DNA of 40,318 nt, from assembly GCF_013620825.1 (NCBI RefSeq), contig NZ_NJIC01000027.1, positions 1-40,318 of the forward strand, in the 5' to 3' direction. Below the pieces are notes generated by a model. It was given only the letters and a program-made list of their open reading frames with translations. It searched no databases and was not told where the DNA came from. How positions within the stretch are numbered: position 1 is the first letter of the stretch; the number at the start of each line of letters is the position of its first letter. The DNA comes from Rhodanobacter sp. PCA2. GTDB taxonomy: Bacteria; Pseudomonadota; Gammaproteobacteria; Xanthomonadales; Rhodanobacteraceae. Positions 19,843-27,961 of this stretch are shown here, piece after piece. Both the position numbers and the translations under genes were made by a program.

Positions 19843-21165
19843 TCATCGGACTGGCACCGGGGTGCCGCCGACGTCTCCATGTTGCCCCACCCCGCGATGG
19901 CGTCGGCCAAGCATAAACAAAAGCGCGGCGGACAAGCCCGAAACCGCGCCGGCCAGCATGAAGAACAGGCCGTGGTTCATCTGGCTCCACAGGGTCCCGA
20001 GCGCGCCGGCGAGCAGGTTGCCGAAGAAACCCGCGAAGAACCACGTGGCGATGCTGGTGGCGCGGAACCCTTCCGGCGCCATGCGCCCGAACAGGGCCAG
20101 GCCCACGGGCAGGATGTGCAGCTCGCCGATGGTGAACACCACGAACCAGACGAACAGCCATACCCAGCTGGCGCGCGTGCCGTGCGCTTCGCTCCAGGCG
20201 GCCACCAGGCCCAGGGCCACGAACGATGCGCCGACGATCGTCGCGCCGAAGGCCATCCGCGCCAGCAGCGGCGTATCCACGCCGCGCTCCGCCAGCCGCG
20301 CCCAGCGCGCCAGAAGGAAGGGCGTGAAGACGAACACCGCCAGCGAGTTGATCGACTGGAACCAGGTCATCGGGATCGACCAGTCCGCCGTCAGGTGCCG
20401 GTCGATGCCCGTGTCGGCCCACAGCGCGATGGTGTTGCCGTTCTGCTCGTAGGCGCCGCGGAAGATCACCACGATGGCGGCGATGCCGATCAGCAAGGCA
20501 AAGCGGTCGCGCGCGGCCCGGTCCATCGGCGCCCGCGCCGCGCGCGCTTCGGCCCCGGGCGCCGGCTCCGGCGGCAGGTAACGGCGCCCGGCGAGGTAGA
20601 TCACCAGCGAGAGCAGCATGCCGATGCCGGCCGCGGCAAAGCCCCAGTGCCAGCCGTAGGCTTCGCCCAGGGTCCCGCACACCAGCGGCGAGAGGAACCC
20701 GCCCAGGTTGATGCCCACGTAGTAGATGTTGTACGCGCTCTTGCTGCGCGCATCGCCATTGCGGTACAGCCCTTCGACCTGGCTGGCGAGGCTGGGCAGG
20801 AAGAGGCCGTTGCCCAGCGCGATCATGCACAGCGCCGGGTAGAACAGGGCCTCGTACGACATCATGAAGTGCCCGAGCGCCATCGTCGCGCCGCCGATCA
20901 CCACGGCGCGATCCTTGCCCAGCCAGCGGTCGGCGAGCATGCCGCCGAACACCGGCGTGAAGTAGACGAAGGCGGCGTACGTGCCATACACCAGCGACGC
21001 GTATTCCTGGTCCATGTCCAGGTGCATGGTCATGTAATAGACCAGGATCGCGCGCATGCCGAAGAAGGAGAACATCTCCCACATTTCGGTCAGGAACAGG
21101 ATGGTCAGGCCACGCGGGTGGCCGAACCAGCTTCTTTCGGTGGGTGGCGGCACGAACACGGACAT
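19843..21165 (-). CDS. POT/PTR-family proton-dependent peptide transporter
   Basis: A 440-residue MFS protein of the POT (PTR2) type. Marks are the N-terminal FLTEMWEMFSFFGMRAILVYYM (ExxER-like region with E then MR), GGMLADRWLGKDRAVVIGG in the loop after helix 2-3, NIYYVGINLGGFLSPLVCG, and IFRGAYEQNGNTIALWAD. About 11-12 helices are visible. These carriers import di- and tripeptides with protons. The start overlaps the epimerase stop: ATG at 21165 gives TGATG, and GTG at 21168 would give GTGA. Either way translation is coupled. It is somewhat shorter than the usual 480-500 residues. Confidence 0.92.
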   Translation of the reverse strand: MSVFVPPPTERSWFGHPRGLTILFLTEMWEMFSFFGMRAILVYYMTMHLDMDQEYASLVYGTYAAFVYFTPVFGGMLADRWLGKDRAVVIGGATMALGHFMMSYEALFYPALCMIALGNGLFLPSLASQVEGLYRNGDARSKSAYNIYYVGINLGGFLSPLVCGTLGEAYGWHWGFAAAGIGMLLSLVIYLAGRRYLPPEPAPGAEARAARAPMDRAARDRFALLIGIAAIVVIFRGAYEQNGNTIALWADTGIDRHLTADWSIPMTWFQSINSLAVFVFTPFLLARWARLAERGVDTPLLARMAFGATIVGASFVALGLVAAWSEAHGTRASWVWLFVWFVVFTIGELHILPVGLALFGRMAPEGFRATSIATWFFAGFFGNLLAGALGTLWSQMNHGLFFMLAGAVSGLSAALLFMLGRRHRGVGQHGDVGGTPVPVR

Positions 21166-22229
21166 CACACGGATGCTTCCCCTCGCTCATCGCCCGCGAC
21201 GGGCTGCGCCTGCAGCGCCCCGGGGCTGCCCCAGAGTGTATCGGGACACCAGATGGCGCCGTCCTCGTACACCACCGACGGCGTGTAATCGACGCGCAGG
21301 CTGAGCGGGCCGTCGAGATCCACCACGTCGCACAGCTGGCCCACCACGAAGGCCGGCGCCATCGCCAGCGAGGAGCCGCCCATGTTGCCGACCATCAACT
21401 CGTAGCCCTGCCGGCGCGCTTCCGCGGCGATGGCGAGCGCCTCGGTCAGGCCGCCGCACTTGTCCAGCTTGATGTTGATGACGTCGACGCGCCCGGCAAC
21501 CTTCGCCAGGTCGCCGAGATGCTGCACGCTTTCGTCCGCGGCGATGCGGATCGGCCGTTCCAGGCCGTCCAACCACGCCTCGTTGCCCATCGGGAACGGC
21601 TGCTCGACCACGTCCACCCGCGCCTCCACCAGGGTCGGCAACAGGCGCGCAAACGACTCGCGCGTGAAGCCCTGGTTGGCGTCGACCATCAGCCAGACGT
21701 CCGGGCGCGCCTTGCGCACGGCCAGCACGCGCGCGGCGTTGCGGTCGTCGTCGGTGAGCTTGAGCTTGATCGCCCTGGCCTGTGCATAGTCTATGGCGTG
21801 GCCGGCCATCGCATCGGGTTCCTCGGCACCCAGCGTATAGGTGGTGAGCAACGGCCGCGGCGCCGCAAGTCCGGCGAGTTCCCACACCGGCTTGCCCGCG
21901 CGCCTGGCTTCCAGCTCCCACAGGGCGCAGTCCAGCGCGTTGCGCGCACCGCCGGCCGGCAGCAGGGTCTGCAGCTCTTCGCGCGTGATGCCCGCCTCGA
22001 CCCGCGCGCGCATCGCTTCGACCTGCGCCAGCATCGATGCGGAAGTGTCGTGGTGGTAGTAGACGCCTTGCGCTTCGCCTCGTCCCACCCGGCCCTGCCC
22101 GTCGACCAGCTCGACGATCAGCGCATCGAACGCGGTAAAGGTGTAGCCGGTGATATGGAACGGGGCCTTGGTGGCCCAGCTCCTGGTCGTCGCCCGGAGG
22201 CGCAGCCGCCCGCCGTCATGAATAGTCAT
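21165..22229 (-). CDS. Dipeptide epimerase (L-Ala-D/L-Glu epimerase-like, enolase superfamily)
   Basis: A 354-residue enolase-superfamily protein of the muconate-lactonizing subgroup. Catalytic lysines are K155-L-K157 and K254 in INIKLDKCGG; metal ligands are D183 (VDAN), E209 (VEQPF) and D232 (ADES). Near the C-terminus D304-L-D306 is the DxD motif that, in characterised dipeptide epimerases, binds the ammonium group of the dipeptide. Together these support epimerisation of the second residue of a dipeptide, as in L-Ala-D-Glu from murein. Exact specificity cannot be read. A Shine-Dalgarno (AGGGAAA) precedes ATG 22229. Stop overlaps the transporter start. Confidence 0.92.
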   Translation of the reverse strand: MTIHDGGRLRLRATTRSWATKAPFHITGYTFTAFDALIVELVDGQGRVGRGEAQGVYYHHDTSASMLAQVEAMRARVEAGITREELQTLLPAGGARNALDCALWELEARRAGKPVWELAGLAAPRPLLTTYTLGAEEPDAMAGHAIDYAQARAIKLKLTDDDRNAARVLAVRKARPDVWLMVDANQGFTRESFARLLPTLVEARVDVVEQPFPMGNEAWLDGLERPIRIAADESVQHLGDLAKVAGRVDVINIKLDKCGGLTEALAIAAEARRQGYELMVGNMGGSSLAMAPAFVVGQLCDVVDLDGPLSLRVDYTPSVVYEDGAIWCPDTLWGSPGALQAQPVAGDERGEASV

Positions 22230-22293
22230 GCGTGTTTCCCTGGAATGGAGTACGCGGCGGCGGTGCTCTGCCGCCGCCGCGCAAACGGAGTCA

Positions 22294-24303
22294 TCAGTAG
22301 TGGACGTTGAAGCTGACCATCCCGAGCGCCAGGATCAGCCACGCCAGGTAGATCGCCGCCAGCGCCAGCAGGCTCTCGCCCAGCAGTACCCAGCGGCCGC
22401 GGCGCGGCTTCATCCAGCTGCGCACCGCGTGGATCACGATGGCTAGAACGCCCAGCAGCGCGAGCACGCCCAGGACGTAAAGCAGGTACATCCAGGGCGT
22501 CGCGCCGCCTTCCAGCAGGATGGTCTGGTCGGCGGATATGGCCACCATCAGGCCCAGCCAGCCGAGCATCGTGACGAACAGCACCAGCACGCCCAGTCGC
22601 GAATACAGGCGCGAGCGGCGCCGACCGGCATCCAGTTCGAGCCGGCGGCCGTAGTGGCGGCGCACCAGCCATCCGCACAGCCAGCTCAGCAAGGCGCCCA
22701 GCAGCAACAGCAGCGCAAGCGTGCCCCAGAGTTCGATGCTGCCCAGCGCGTGCAGCCCGGTCACCGACTGGAAAATCATGACCGGAGGCAGGGAGTCGCT
22801 GGCCCAGTACTGGATGTTGCCGTTCGCGTCCGCGACGAAGTCCAGGCGATAGGGACCATCCACCTGCTGGTACTTCAGCGGCCCCACTTCGCGCCAATGC
22901 ATCGGAGCGCCGGAGGTGTTCATGAAAGCCGGGCTAAGGATCGTGCCGTCGGGCAAGGCGGATATCTGGAGCTGGGTCAGCGCATACAGCATGCTCAGGG
23001 CGCTTTCGTTGCGCCGGCTGGACAGGTACCAGCCCGCGACCCGCGCCGCGTCGGCCTTGGCCGTGGCAACGGTGGGCGGGTTCGACGCGGCGACCGGGAA
23101 GTAGCGGTCGAGGAAGGCGCTGAAGATCGCGGTGCGGATCACCTCGGCGTTGCCCGCCGTGCCGGCGCTGTTGAACGACATGAAGACACCGACGTTCGCA
23201 TCCGTCAGCAGGTGCAGGTCGGAGTGGAAGTAATCCGTGTCGCCGGCGTGGCCGATGATGGTCTGGCCGTTGCGGTTCTCCTGGTAGAAACCCAGCGCGT
23301 AGCCGTTGAGCCCCGGCGCCTCGGTGCGTTGCGGCGTGTGCATCAGGGTAGTCGTGGCCGGCGTCAGGATCTGGCCGCCTTGATAGTTGCCGCCCTGCAG
23401 CTGGGCGATCATGAAGTGCGCCATGTCCAGCGCGGTCGAACTCATCGCGCCGGCCGGCGACGGATCGACGATCTCGAAGGGCTTCAGCTTGCCGTCGGAA
23501 GCCGTGCTGTAGCTGTCGCCCATCAGCGGCGCAAGCCGTTCCGGCAAGGGCTGGCGGAACGTGGAGTGCTGCATGTCCAGCGGCTTGTAGATGTGCTGCT
23601 CGATGTAATCGTCGAAGTCCTGCCCGGACACCCGCTGCACGATGTAGCCGGCCAGGCCGCAGCCGTAGTTGGAGTAGGCCACCACCTGGCCCGGCGGGAA
23701 GATCCGCACCGGCAGGTGGGTCTTGAGGTAATGCTCGAGGTTGACCGGCTTGCCGTCGGTGGTGATGAGATCGCGCGCGGTTTCCTCGAACCCCGCGGTA
23801 TGCGTCATCAGGTTGCGCAGGGTGATCGGCTTGCCCTGGAACGGCGGGATCTTGAAATCGAGGTACGTGTCGACATCGGCGTCCAGGTCCAGCTTGCCTG
23901 CCTCCACCAGTTGCATCACGGCGGTCCAGGTGAACAGCTTGGAGGTGGAACCGATGCGGAACAGCGTGTCCGCAGGGGACGGCACCGTCCGCTTCTCCAG
24001 GTTGTTGTGGCCGTACCCCTTGGCGAAGATCACCTGGCCGTCCTTGACCACCGCGATCACGCCGCCGGCCACGTCGCCGCGCTGCAAGGCGAACGGCACC
24101 ATGCCGTCGAGGAAGCTCGACAGGTCCGCCGCGGTGAGCGCATGCGTCTGTCCGTCCGCATTCGCGGACGGCGCGGCTGCAGGCACGGGCACCGTTGCAG
24201 GATTGGCCGGTGCAGGATTTGGCGACGGCGGCACCTGCGCCATCGCCAACCCGGCGACGAAAGTCGCCGCCAGGGATGCGAGGAATTTCACACAGCGATT
24301 CAT
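22294..24303 (-). CDS. Serine hydrolase (beta-lactamase fold) with C-terminal membrane domain
   Basis: A 669-residue protein: signal peptide (1-22, ending AGLAMAQ), a Pro/Ala-rich linker (about 23-50), a beta-lactamase-type domain with S119-T-S-K122, Y210-S-N212 and H352-A-G354, a region to about 515, and four membrane helices (about 525-547, 568-590, 604-627, 638-662). The catalytic domain is thus exposed in the periplasm and tethered to the inner membrane. This layout occurs in a group of serine hydrolases of unknown substrate. It lies 25 bases after the TonB receptor stop and 64 bases before the epimerase start. Confidence 0.9.
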   Translation of the reverse strand: MNRCVKFLASLAATFVAGLAMAQVPPSPNPAPANPATVPVPAAAPSANADGQTHALTAADLSSFLDGMVPFALQRGDVAGGVIAVVKDGQVIFAKGYGHNNLEKRTVPSPADTLFRIGSTSKLFTWTAVMQLVEAGKLDLDADVDTYLDFKIPPFQGKPITLRNLMTHTAGFEETARDLITTDGKPVNLEHYLKTHLPVRIFPPGQVVAYSNYGCGLAGYIVQRVSGQDFDDYIEQHIYKPLDMQHSTFRQPLPERLAPLMGDSYSTASDGKLKPFEIVDPSPAGAMSSTALDMAHFMIAQLQGGNYQGGQILTPATTTLMHTPQRTEAPGLNGYALGFYQENRNGQTIIGHAGDTDYFHSDLHLLTDANVGVFMSFNSAGTAGNAEVIRTAIFSAFLDRYFPVAASNPPTVATAKADAARVAGWYLSSRRNESALSMLYALTQLQISALPDGTILSPAFMNTSGAPMHWREVGPLKYQQVDGPYRLDFVADANGNIQYWASDSLPPVMIFQSVTGLHALGSIELWGTLALLLLLGALLSWLCGWLVRRHYGRRLELDAGRRRSRLYSRLGVLVLFVTMLGWLGLMVAISADQTILLEGGATPWMYLLYVLGVLALLGVLAIVIHAVRSWMKPRRGRWVLLGESLLALAAIYLAWLILALGMVSFNVHY

Positions 24304-24328
24304 GAGGCGTTGACTCCCTTGGTCATGC

Positions 24329-26644
24329 TCAGAAGTCGAGGCCGACGGTCACGCCGACCGTACGCGGCGGCACGAAGGCCGCGGAGAACGGCGTGCCCCG
24401 CGGGTCGGTGGTTTCCGAGGAAAGCGAGGTGATGCCGCGCGAGTTGGTCACGTTCTTGACGTAGGCGCTGATCGTCCAGTCGCCGAAATACGTGCCGGCA
24501 TGCAGGTCGACGCCGTGGTAGGCCGGCACCGAATACCGCGGCCCGGTCACGGACAGGAAATCCGCCATGCGCGCGCCCACGTAGCGGTAGCTACCGCCCA
24601 CGAAACCCGACCAGCCGCCGCCCAGCGGGAAGTTGTACTCCACGCCCACGTTGGCGTTCCACTTCGGCACCCACGGCAGGCGATCGCCGTTGTAGCCGTA
24701 CAGGCCCGGCGGCGTATCCGCCGTCAGTTTCGCATCGGTCCAACTGGCGTTCGCCGACAGCACCAGGCCGCGCGCAGGCTCGTACTGCCAGTTGACCTCC
24801 ACACCCTGGCTCCTGGCCTTGCCGCCATTGCTGAGGAAGGCGAAGTTGTCGGCGACGGTGGTGAGCTGGATATGGTTCCAGTCGATGTAGAACACGTCGG
24901 CGTCGAAGACCATCCTTCGATCCAGCAAGGTGGACTTGAAGCCGATTTCATAGCTGGTCAGCTTGTCGGGCGCAAAGCTCAGCGGCGCGCCCAGGCCGGG
25001 CGGCACGCCCACGTTCGCGCCACCGGGGCGGAAGCCGGAAGCCACGCGCACGTAGGCCATCAGGTTGTCGTTGAACTTGAAACTGGGATTGACCAGGTAG
25101 GTCGTCGTGGAATCCGTGCTGCGGATGGTGAATTGGCTCGGGCCCACGAGCATGCCGCTGCCCACCTGCGTGTACGAGGTGCTGTCGTGGGTATAACGGG
25201 CGCCGACCAGCACGCTCAGCTGCGATGTGGCATGCCAGGTCGCATCGGCGTAGCCGGCCCATTCCTTGAAGACGCCCGGGCCGACGGACAGGTCGCCCAG
25301 GTTGGGCAGATCGATCGGCACCCCGGTCGTGGCGTCGAAAACGTTGACGTGCTGATGGTTCGTGGTGTTCTCGCGCGTGTAGAACGCGCCAACTCGCCAC
25401 TCGATGGCCTGGTCCGCACGCGACTGAAGCCGCGCATCCTGGGTGAATTTCCCGAGGCTGACCGGCTGGCTTACCGAATAGCCGCCATTGGCAAGGCCGA
25501 AAGCGGGGTTGAGTATCGGGCCATAGGCGGCGGTGACGTCACCGACCTGGTTGACCTTCTGCGTGCCATAGCTGGTCGAGGACACCAGCGTCGCCAGGCC
25601 GAGATCCGCCTTGACCTCGAGGTCGTAGAGGCGGTACTTGATCTTCAGCAGGCCGGTACTCGCCGCCCTGCTCTGCTTCTGGTAGCCGTAGATGGGCTTC
25701 AGCGTGGCCGGGTCCACTTCCACGCCGGAGTTGACCAGGCCGTCGCTGCCGAGGTTCTGGGCCAGCGCCGACAGGCGCACCGATACCTTGTCGCTGGGCG
25801 TCCACAGCACCTGCGCGCGGCCGCCGGCGACCTTGTCCGCGTTGACCTCGGACTTGCCGGTGGCGACATTGTCGACATAGCCGGGGTCGTCGCGGTGATA
25901 GGCATTCACCCGCAGCGCCAGTTTGTCCTCCACCAGGGGCAGGTTGAACATGGCGCGCTCGGTAAAGCCGCTGCCGCCACCGTCCACGCCGGTATAGCCG
26001 GCGCTCACGCGGCCATAGGCACGGGTGGAGTCCGGCGGCGTGGTGACGAATTTCAACAGGCCGCCCAGCGAGTTCGAGCCGTACAGCGTGCCCTGCGGAC
26101 CGCGCAACACCTCGATGCGCTCGATGTCGGCCGGGTCGATGTCCGGCGTCAGCAGGCTGCCCTCGGCATACACCGTGCTGGAACCATACGGCGCCTCGTC
26201 GATATAGGTGCTGACGCTCGCGTTGGACTGGCTGCTGCCCGACGTGATGCCGCGCAGCACCAGCTGCGTTTGCCCCGGCGTCAGGGAAATCATGTTGAGG
26301 CCGGGTATCTGGGTGGCGTAATCGGCCAGGTTGTTGGCGCCCGCGCGGCGAAGGTCGTCGCCGGAAACCGCCGACACCGCCATCGGCACGCTCTGCAGCG
26401 GTTCGCTGCGCTTGTTCGCGGTGACCACGATCGTCTTCAGCTCGATCGGTGCCTTGCTGCTGGTGGGACGTTGATCCTGTTTCGCACCGGCACCCGTTGC
26501 GGACGCCTGGCTTTGCGCGCCTGTCGCAAGGTCGCCACCGTCAGGCACCGATGGCCTTGCTGTTGCAGTGAAGGACCCAAGCAGGCCCATGGCTATGGCC
26601 AGACCCAGGCCATGACGTCGCAGATGCGGCTGATGAAATTGCAT
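24329..26644 (-). CDS. TonB-dependent outer-membrane receptor
   Basis: A 771-residue receptor with a signal sequence (to about 30), a TonB-box-like IELKTIVVTANKR (about 67-79), a plug domain (about 83-190, LQSVPMAVSAVSGDDL, RIEVLRGPQGTLYGSNSLGG) and a barrel ending in GLDF with terminal Phe. Conserved FRPGGANVG lies in the barrel. Plug phrasing resembles receptors of the IroN/Fiu-like and carbohydrate/peptide groups rather than classic siderophore types. The start at 26644 has GGGGAGGGGAGAAC upstream. Being the first gene of the peptide-type operon, it is the likely outer-membrane entry route; the ligand is unknown. Confidence 0.93.
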   Translation of the reverse strand: MQFHQPHLRRHGLGLAIAMGLLGSFTATARPSVPDGGDLATGAQSQASATGAGAKQDQRPTSSKAPIELKTIVVTANKRSEPLQSVPMAVSAVSGDDLRRAGANNLADYATQIPGLNMISLTPGQTQLVLRGITSGSSQSNASVSTYIDEAPYGSSTVYAEGSLLTPDIDPADIERIEVLRGPQGTLYGSNSLGGLLKFVTTPPDSTRAYGRVSAGYTGVDGGGSGFTERAMFNLPLVEDKLALRVNAYHRDDPGYVDNVATGKSEVNADKVAGGRAQVLWTPSDKVSVRLSALAQNLGSDGLVNSGVEVDPATLKPIYGYQKQSRAASTGLLKIKYRLYDLEVKADLGLATLVSSTSYGTQKVNQVGDVTAAYGPILNPAFGLANGGYSVSQPVSLGKFTQDARLQSRADQAIEWRVGAFYTRENTTNHQHVNVFDATTGVPIDLPNLGDLSVGPGVFKEWAGYADATWHATSQLSVLVGARYTHDSTSYTQVGSGMLVGPSQFTIRSTDSTTTYLVNPSFKFNDNLMAYVRVASGFRPGGANVGVPPGLGAPLSFAPDKLTSYEIGFKSTLLDRRMVFDADVFYIDWNHIQLTTVADNFAFLSNGGKARSQGVEVNWQYEPARGLVLSANASWTDAKLTADTPPGLYGYNGDRLPWVPKWNANVGVEYNFPLGGGWSGFVGGSYRYVGARMADFLSVTGPRYSVPAYHGVDLHAGTYFGDWTISAYVKNVTNSRGITSLSSETTDPRGTPFSAAFVPPRTVGVTVGLDF

Positions 26645-26703
26645 GACGTTCTCCCCTCCCCGACGGAATCGCATGGACATCCCGTGAACATCCCACGGCC
26701 ACT

Positions 26704-26746
26704 TTGATATCCAAGTAACATTAATCTGTCAAGATAATTTTTTATC
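26704..26746 (-). promoter_or_regulatory. Promoter and palindrome upstream of the TonB-receptor operon
   Basis: On the minus strand a perfect -35 box TTGACA (26727-26732) is separated by 17 bases from TATCAA (26704-26709, 4 of 6 matches to the -10 consensus). The -10 lies within an imperfect palindrome TTGGATATCAAA. Directly upstream is GATAATTTTTTATC (26733-26746), a perfect 5-4-5 inverted repeat. Both are candidate operator sites, possibly for the RpiR-family regulator encoded in the operon; that link is inference. Confidence 0.65.
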
Positions 26747-26802
26747 ATATGCCGGCATGCGCCCTCCCCCGGAGAAAGCCCGATCACGCGAGGCCGCACA
26801 CG

Positions 26803-26829
26803 AAAAAGCCCTCCGGGCAGCGGGCTCTT
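26803..26829 (-). terminator. Weak terminator-like hairpin
   Basis: Read leftward, AGCCC (26822-26826 side) and GGGCT (26807-26811 side) form a short stem followed by TTTTT. The stem is only five base pairs with a ten-base loop that can form an alternative small hairpin. No recognised gene lies immediately upstream of it, so it might end a small RNA or be read-through protection. Confidence 0.4.
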
Positions 26830-27042
26830 CGCAACTGGCCGGCGCGAACCGCGGGCCGCAAGGAAGCTGGCGGCGCGCCACTGGCAGCACGCTCGCGCTT
26901 TCGCGCTTCGCATCAAGCCTCGCTTAAGCAATCTCGCCCGATCGGAACCCTCGCTGCCGGCCGACGTAGAGAAGTGAATCCCCTCACGCGCCGGAAGCGT
27001 TCATGACGGAGGTGGAGGATTCAGGCGCACGCAGCCCGACAT

Positions 27043-27075
27043 GAAAAAGCCGCCCCTGCGTGAACAGGGACGGCT
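27043..27075 (-). terminator. Rho-independent terminator of tRNA-Leu
   Basis: On the minus strand AGCCGTCCCTG, a TTCACG loop and CAGGGGCGGCT form a stem with one mismatch, followed directly by TTTTTC. It starts 7 bases after the tRNA CCA end. Confidence 0.9.
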
Positions 27076-27081
27076 CTGCAT

Positions 27082-27168
27082 TGGTGCCCGGAGCGGGGAT
27101 CGAACCCGCATACCCGTGAGGGTGAGGGATTTTAAGTCCCTTGCGTCTACCAGTTTCGCCATCCGGGC
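27082..27168 (-). tRNA. tRNA-Leu (anticodon TAA)
   Basis: An 87-base tRNA on the minus strand with encoded CCA. Acceptor arms are GCCCGGA at the 5' end and TCCGGGC before ACCA. The anticodon loop is CTTAAAA, giving anticodon TAA, which reads UUA/UUG leucine codons. A long variable arm (CCTCACCCTCACGGGT region) identifies a class II tRNA. The T arm contains GGTTCGATCC. A -10-like TACGAT lies at 27202-27207. Confidence 0.97.
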
Positions 27169-27375
27169 GGCGGGCGGAATGCCCGTGTGCAGGCGGCGCG
27201 GATCGTAGCATGCACCCGCGAGGCGGCCGTCGCGACGATGGATCGGGTGCGCCGTTCCGGCTAAGAACGATCACGTGAAGGCCTTAGCTCTGCATCGGCC
27301 CGTGCAGTTGCATAGGGGAAGGCGCCGCAAATATGTCCCCAGCGCGTCGCATCAGCGGCCTGTTCCGCCCTGTTC

Positions 27376-27660
27376 TCAGGCCGGCACTGCGACCAGTTTC
27401 ACGCCCACGGCATGGCAGACCTTTGCCAAGGTCTCGAATCGGGGTTTGGCACCCGGGCGCAGCGCCTTGTACAGGCTCTCGCGCCCCAGCCCGGATGCCT
27501 CGGCAATCTCCGCGATGCCGCGCGCCTTGGCAACGTGCCCCAGCGCGCGCAGCAGTTCGTCGGTGTCGCCGTCGGCCAGCACTTGCGTCAGGTATTCGGC
27601 AATCGCCGCCTCACTGTCCAGCAGGTCGGCCATCTCGAAGGGTCGAAGTTTTGCGTTCAT
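27376..27660 (-). CDS. higA: HigA-like antitoxin (addiction module antidote protein)
   Basis: A 94-residue protein starting MNAKLRPFEMADLLDSEAAIAEYL, the standard opening of the addiction-module antidote family paired with RelE/Gp49-type toxins. A helix-turn-helix is visible at about residues 48-80 (GIAEIAEASGLGRESLYKALRPGAKPRFETLAKV). Such antitoxins bind both their toxin and the operon operator. The start lies one base after the toxin stop, so translation is coupled with the toxin frame. The antitoxin is intact although its partner is interrupted. Gene order is toxin first, as in higBA. Confidence 0.92.
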   Translation of the reverse strand: MNAKLRPFEMADLLDSEAAIAEYLTQVLADGDTDELLRALGHVAKARGIAEIAEASGLGRESLYKALRPGAKPRFETLAKVCHAVGVKLVAVPA

Positions 27661-27661
27661 G

Positions 27662-27940
27662 TCATGCCTCCTTCGCCAGTTGCTGGGCATGGCGTATGTC
27701 GCGCCGCTGCGATGCCTTGTCACCGCCGCAGAGCAACACCACCAACACGCCAGCCCGTAGCGTGAAATACGCGCGGTAGCCTGCGCCCACGTCGATCCGC
27801 ATTTCCGAAACGCCCTCGCCTACTGGTTTGGTGTCGCCCAGGTTGCCGGCGCTGGCGCGCTCGATCCGCCGCGCTATTGCCACGCGGGCTTTCAGGTCGC
27901 GCAGTCAGCGATGCCATGCCGCGGATGCCTCGGTGTGCAT
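27662..27940 (-). pseudogene. higB: RelE/HigB-type toxin gene with in-frame TGA
   Basis: From ATG 27940 the frame reads MHTEASAAWHR, a TGA stop at 27905-27907, then LRDLKARVAIARRIERASAG and on through VSEMRIDVGAGYRAYFTL and LLCGGDKASQRRDI to the stop at 27662. The two parts together match the length and motif order of the roughly 95-100-residue RelE/Gp49 killer family, where a residue such as Arg normally stands at the stop position. A CGA to TGA change would explain it. A shorter product could start at GTG 27883 but would lack the first strand and helix. The toxin is therefore probably inactive, unless the stop is a sequencing error or is read through. Confidence 0.85.
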
Positions 27941-27961
27941 GACGGTATAGAGCACGGAGCG

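Larger units (their letters stand above)
26645..27081. other. 437-bp gap between the TonB operon and tRNA-Leu
   Basis: No convincing protein gene. From left to right it holds the leader and promoter of the TonB operon (26704-26746, AT-rich against the surroundings), a weak terminator-like hairpin followed by T residues reading leftward (26803-26829), a GC-rich stretch with a gctcgcgctttcgcgcttcg hairpin near 26890-26912, and the tRNA terminator (27043-27075). Confidence 0.6.

Noticed and set aside
15730-24303. The serine hydrolases as beta-lactamases giving antibiotic resistance.
   Set aside because: The SxxK fold is shared with esterases and peptidases; omega-loop and substrate motifs specific to true class C enzymes were not identified, and no AmpR-like gene is adjacent.
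17200-26644. The TonB locus as a lasso-peptide or siderophore biosynthesis cluster.
   Set aside because: No precursor peptide, cyclase, prolyl-oligopeptidase-type isopeptidase or NRPS gene is present; the genes are of uptake and processing types.
26593-26931. A 112-residue minus-strand frame covering the TonB promoter.
   Set aside because: It crosses a terminator-like hairpin, the promoter and the receptor start in another frame, and has no recognisable domain.
27905-27907. In-frame TGA in the toxin gene as a selenocysteine codon.
   Set aside because: The toxin family has no selenoprotein members, the position is not catalytic, and no SECIS-like hairpin is evident just downstream. A point mutation is simpler.
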